This document shows, one piece after another, positions 62,871 to 64,000 of a stretch of 64,000 nucleotides of DNA. The first letter of the stretch is position 1; every line of letters starts with the position of its first letter. The notes below the pieces were generated by a model. That model was not told the DNA's origin. It ran no database searches and saw only the letters and a list, made by a program, of their open reading frames with translations. Source of the DNA: Sphingosinicella flava (GTDB taxonomy: Bacteria; Pseudomonadota; Alphaproteobacteria; Sphingomonadales; Sphingomonadaceae); the NCBI RefSeq assembly GCF_016025255.1, contig NZ_CP065592.1, positions 1,345,122 through 1,409,121 on the forward strand. Reading direction: 5' to 3'. A program made the position numbers and the translations under genes.

Positions 62871-63344
62871 TCATCGCCCGCTCAATATGATCAATGTCGA
62901 CGTTCCGTGCGCCAGCACCCGGCCTTCGCCGTCCCGCAGATAGGCTTCCGCCGTCGCGATCTGCCGTCCCATGGACACCACCCGGCCTTCGCAGAAGACC
63001 GTGCCGCAGTCCGCGCGGATGGGCCGGGTGAAATTGGCCTTGGTCTCGACCGTCGCATAGCCGACGCCCGCATCCAGCATCGTATGGACCGCACAGCCGG
63101 TGGCACTGTCGATCAGGGTCAGCGCGAAGCCGCCATGCACACCGCCCAAAGGGTTGAGCAGCGTTTCGTCCGGCGTGCCGGTGAAGACCACGCGTCCTTT
63201 CTCCACTTCCGTCACCGCCATCCGCATCGGCTGCGCGATGGGCGGCGCGGGCAGCTTTCCGGCTGCCAGCGCCTCGATCATTTCAAGCCCGCTCATCCCC
63301 GCCGCTTCTTCCGGCGTGGCGACGCCGTACCGCGTTGCACCCAT
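62871..63344 (-). CDS. PaaI-type thioesterase (hotdog fold)
   Basis: 157 residues from MGATRYGVATPEEAAGMSGL at 63344, with a perfect AGGAGG 7 nt upstream; the longer open frame is rejected. Hotdog core LLNPLGGVHGGFALTLIDSA, where the His-Gly-Gly and downstream Asp are typical of PaaI thioesterases, and ETKANFTRPIRADCGTV. Hydrolyses acyl-CoA; substrate unknown. Single gene. Confidence 0.9.
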   Translation of the reverse strand: MGATRYGVATPEEAAGMSGLEMIEALAAGKLPAPPIAQPMRMAVTEVEKGRVVFTGTPDETLLNPLGGVHGGFALTLIDSATGCAVHTMLDAGVGYATVETKANFTRPIRADCGTVFCEGRVVSMGRQIATAEAYLRDGEGRVLAHGTSTLIILSGR

Positions 63345-63453
63345 CGGCTTCCTCCTAGATTTCGGATAGCAGCTATCCTGCGCCATCCCGCTGTCAATAT
63401 GATCGACATGCCTTGCCTTCGCGGCCAAGTAGACCTAGAGGCGCTTTTCCGGT

Positions 63454-63530
63454 CGGAGCGTAGCGCAGCCTGGTAGCGCATCACACTGGGGGTGTGGGGG
63501 TCGCAGGTTCGAATCCTGTCGCTCCGACCA
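63454..63530 (+). tRNA. tRNA-Pro (anticodon GGG)
   Basis: A complete 77-nt cloverleaf with encoded CCA. Acceptor stem CGGAGCG / CGCTCCG, D-stem GCGC / GCGC with loop AGCCTGGTA, anticodon stem TCACA / TGTGG (one T-G pair) with loop CTGGGGG, T-arm CGCAGGTTCGAATCCTGTC. Anticodon GGG reads CCC and CCU. Confidence 0.96.
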
Positions 63531-63552
63531 TCCTTCTCTCCCCATTCCTACA

Positions 63553-63635
63553 CCCGTCATTCCGGCGAAAGCTGGAATCTCGTGACGAAGAATGCACTTT
63601 CCTGCCGAGCCTCCGGCTTCCGCTGGGACGACGGG
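63553..63635. repeat. Imperfect inverted repeat (family E) next to tRNA-Pro
   Basis: Left arm CCCGTCATTCCGGCGAAAGC, right arm ending TTCCGCTGGGACGACGGG; the arms are imperfect reverse complements about 30 nt apart. It begins 23 nt after the tRNA. Similar GTCATTCCGGCGAAAGC elements are common in proteobacterial intergenic DNA. Confidence 0.7.
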
Positions 63636-63711
63636 CAGGACACAAATTCATTTTCCTACACGAACCTTTATGGTTATCTAACTTCGCTCCTCTTCACCAA
63701 GGAGCATGAAA

Positions 63712-64000
63712 ATGGATCCCATCCCCCTCATTGACGAAGTCATCGCCCGCGAAGGCGGTTATTCCCATCATCCCGCCGATAAGGGCGGACCGACACGCTG
63801 GGGCGTGACCGAGGCGGTCGCCCGCAGTCACGGCTATCGCGGCGACATGAAGGCTTTTCCGCGCGAAGAGGCCGTCGCCATCTACCGCCGCCTCTATTGG
63901 CTGCGCCCCGGCTTCGACCGCATCGCCATCCACGCGCCCAGGCTGGCCGCCGAATTGTTCGATACCGGCGTCAACATGGGCCCGCCCATCGCGGCGGGCT
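63712..64000 (+). CDS. Glycoside hydrolase 108-type endolysin, 5' part (cut by window edge)
   Basis: Start ATG 63712 with AAGGAG 7 nt upstream; an ATG two codons earlier (63706) is too close to that site. 96 codons are visible: catalytic Glu in IAREGGYSHHPADKGGPT, RWGVTEAVAR, then YRRLYWLRPGFD and LFDTGVNMGPP, the order of the GH108 lysozyme family. These are phage endolysins or chromosomal zliS-like secretion genes. No signal peptide is seen. It continues past base 64000. Confidence 0.9.
   Translation, partial: MDPIPLIDEVIAREGGYSHHPADKGGPTRWGVTEAVARSHGYRGDMKAFPREEAVAIYRRLYWLRPGFDRIAIHAPRLAAELFDTGVNMGPPIAAG

Overview
The window reads as chromosomal DNA from an alphaproteobacterium, most likely the order Sphingomonadales. 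Supporting signs are the high GC content, a full-length CtrA, a methionine synthase split into two genes, an ArsR-methyltransferase (SahR-like) regulator in front of metF, a CIRCE-controlled groESL, and a TCA cluster of the mdh-sucD-sucA-sucB-lpd type. I cannot assign a genus. Nearly all of it is core housekeeping sequence. There is no CRISPR array, no intact insertion sequence and no recognisable prophage core. A glycoside hydrolase 108 endolysin-like gene begins at the right edge, next to a tRNA-Pro.

Layout. 1-3.8 kb (minus): str operon rpsL-rpsG-fusA-tuf with a clear promoter and a terminator-like hairpin in its leader. 3.9-5.7 kb: an AT-rich membrane protein, a cupin and a DUF4142 protein. 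5.8-9.7 kb (minus): pdhC-(small membrane protein)-thioesterase-(small membrane protein)-lpdA. 9.8-18.4 kb: universal stress protein, fRMsr/ArfB/RluA-type operon, ctrA, an Anbu protease, bpt, ilvA, a hydroxyacid dehydrogenase and an exported amidohydrolase. 18.5-26.4 kb (minus): DsbD-like protein, then sahR-metF-metH1-metH2 behind a palindromic operator. 26.5-31.3 kb: two tiny lipoproteins, groESL, sppA. 31.4-40.5 kb (minus): a TRIC-type channel, then mdh, an exported protein, sucD, sucA, sucB, a small membrane protein and lpd. 40.7-50.0 kb (minus): zapE, an unknown protein, then sdhB and sdhA/D/C separated by a surface-polymer module (two glycerophosphotransferase-like genes and a flippase). 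50.2-53.3 kb (plus): soluble chemoreceptor, SDR, prmA. 53.4-62.7 kb (minus): recN-dlh-ligA, bamD, and yajC-secD-secF-Mth938. 62.9-64 kb: a thioesterase, tRNA-Pro, and the start of the GH108 gene.

The most unusual signals are these. (1) A REP/BIME-like palindromic repeat occurs at 11 sites as paired inverted hairpins, with compensatory stem changes and GNRA-type loops; one copy lies in frame inside sucB. (2) LigA carries an expanded, AT-rich C-terminal half. (3) The sdh operon is interrupted by a possible polyol-phosphate surface-polymer module. (4) Ribosomal protein S12 has Arg88, the classical streptomycin-resistance substitution. (5) A perfect 20-bp operator overlaps an apparently leaderless promoter in front of the methionine-cycle operon.

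No gene-free stretch exceeds 300 bases. Intergenic spaces are mostly filled by the repeats listed. All positions and starts come from reading the sequence; no database search was run.
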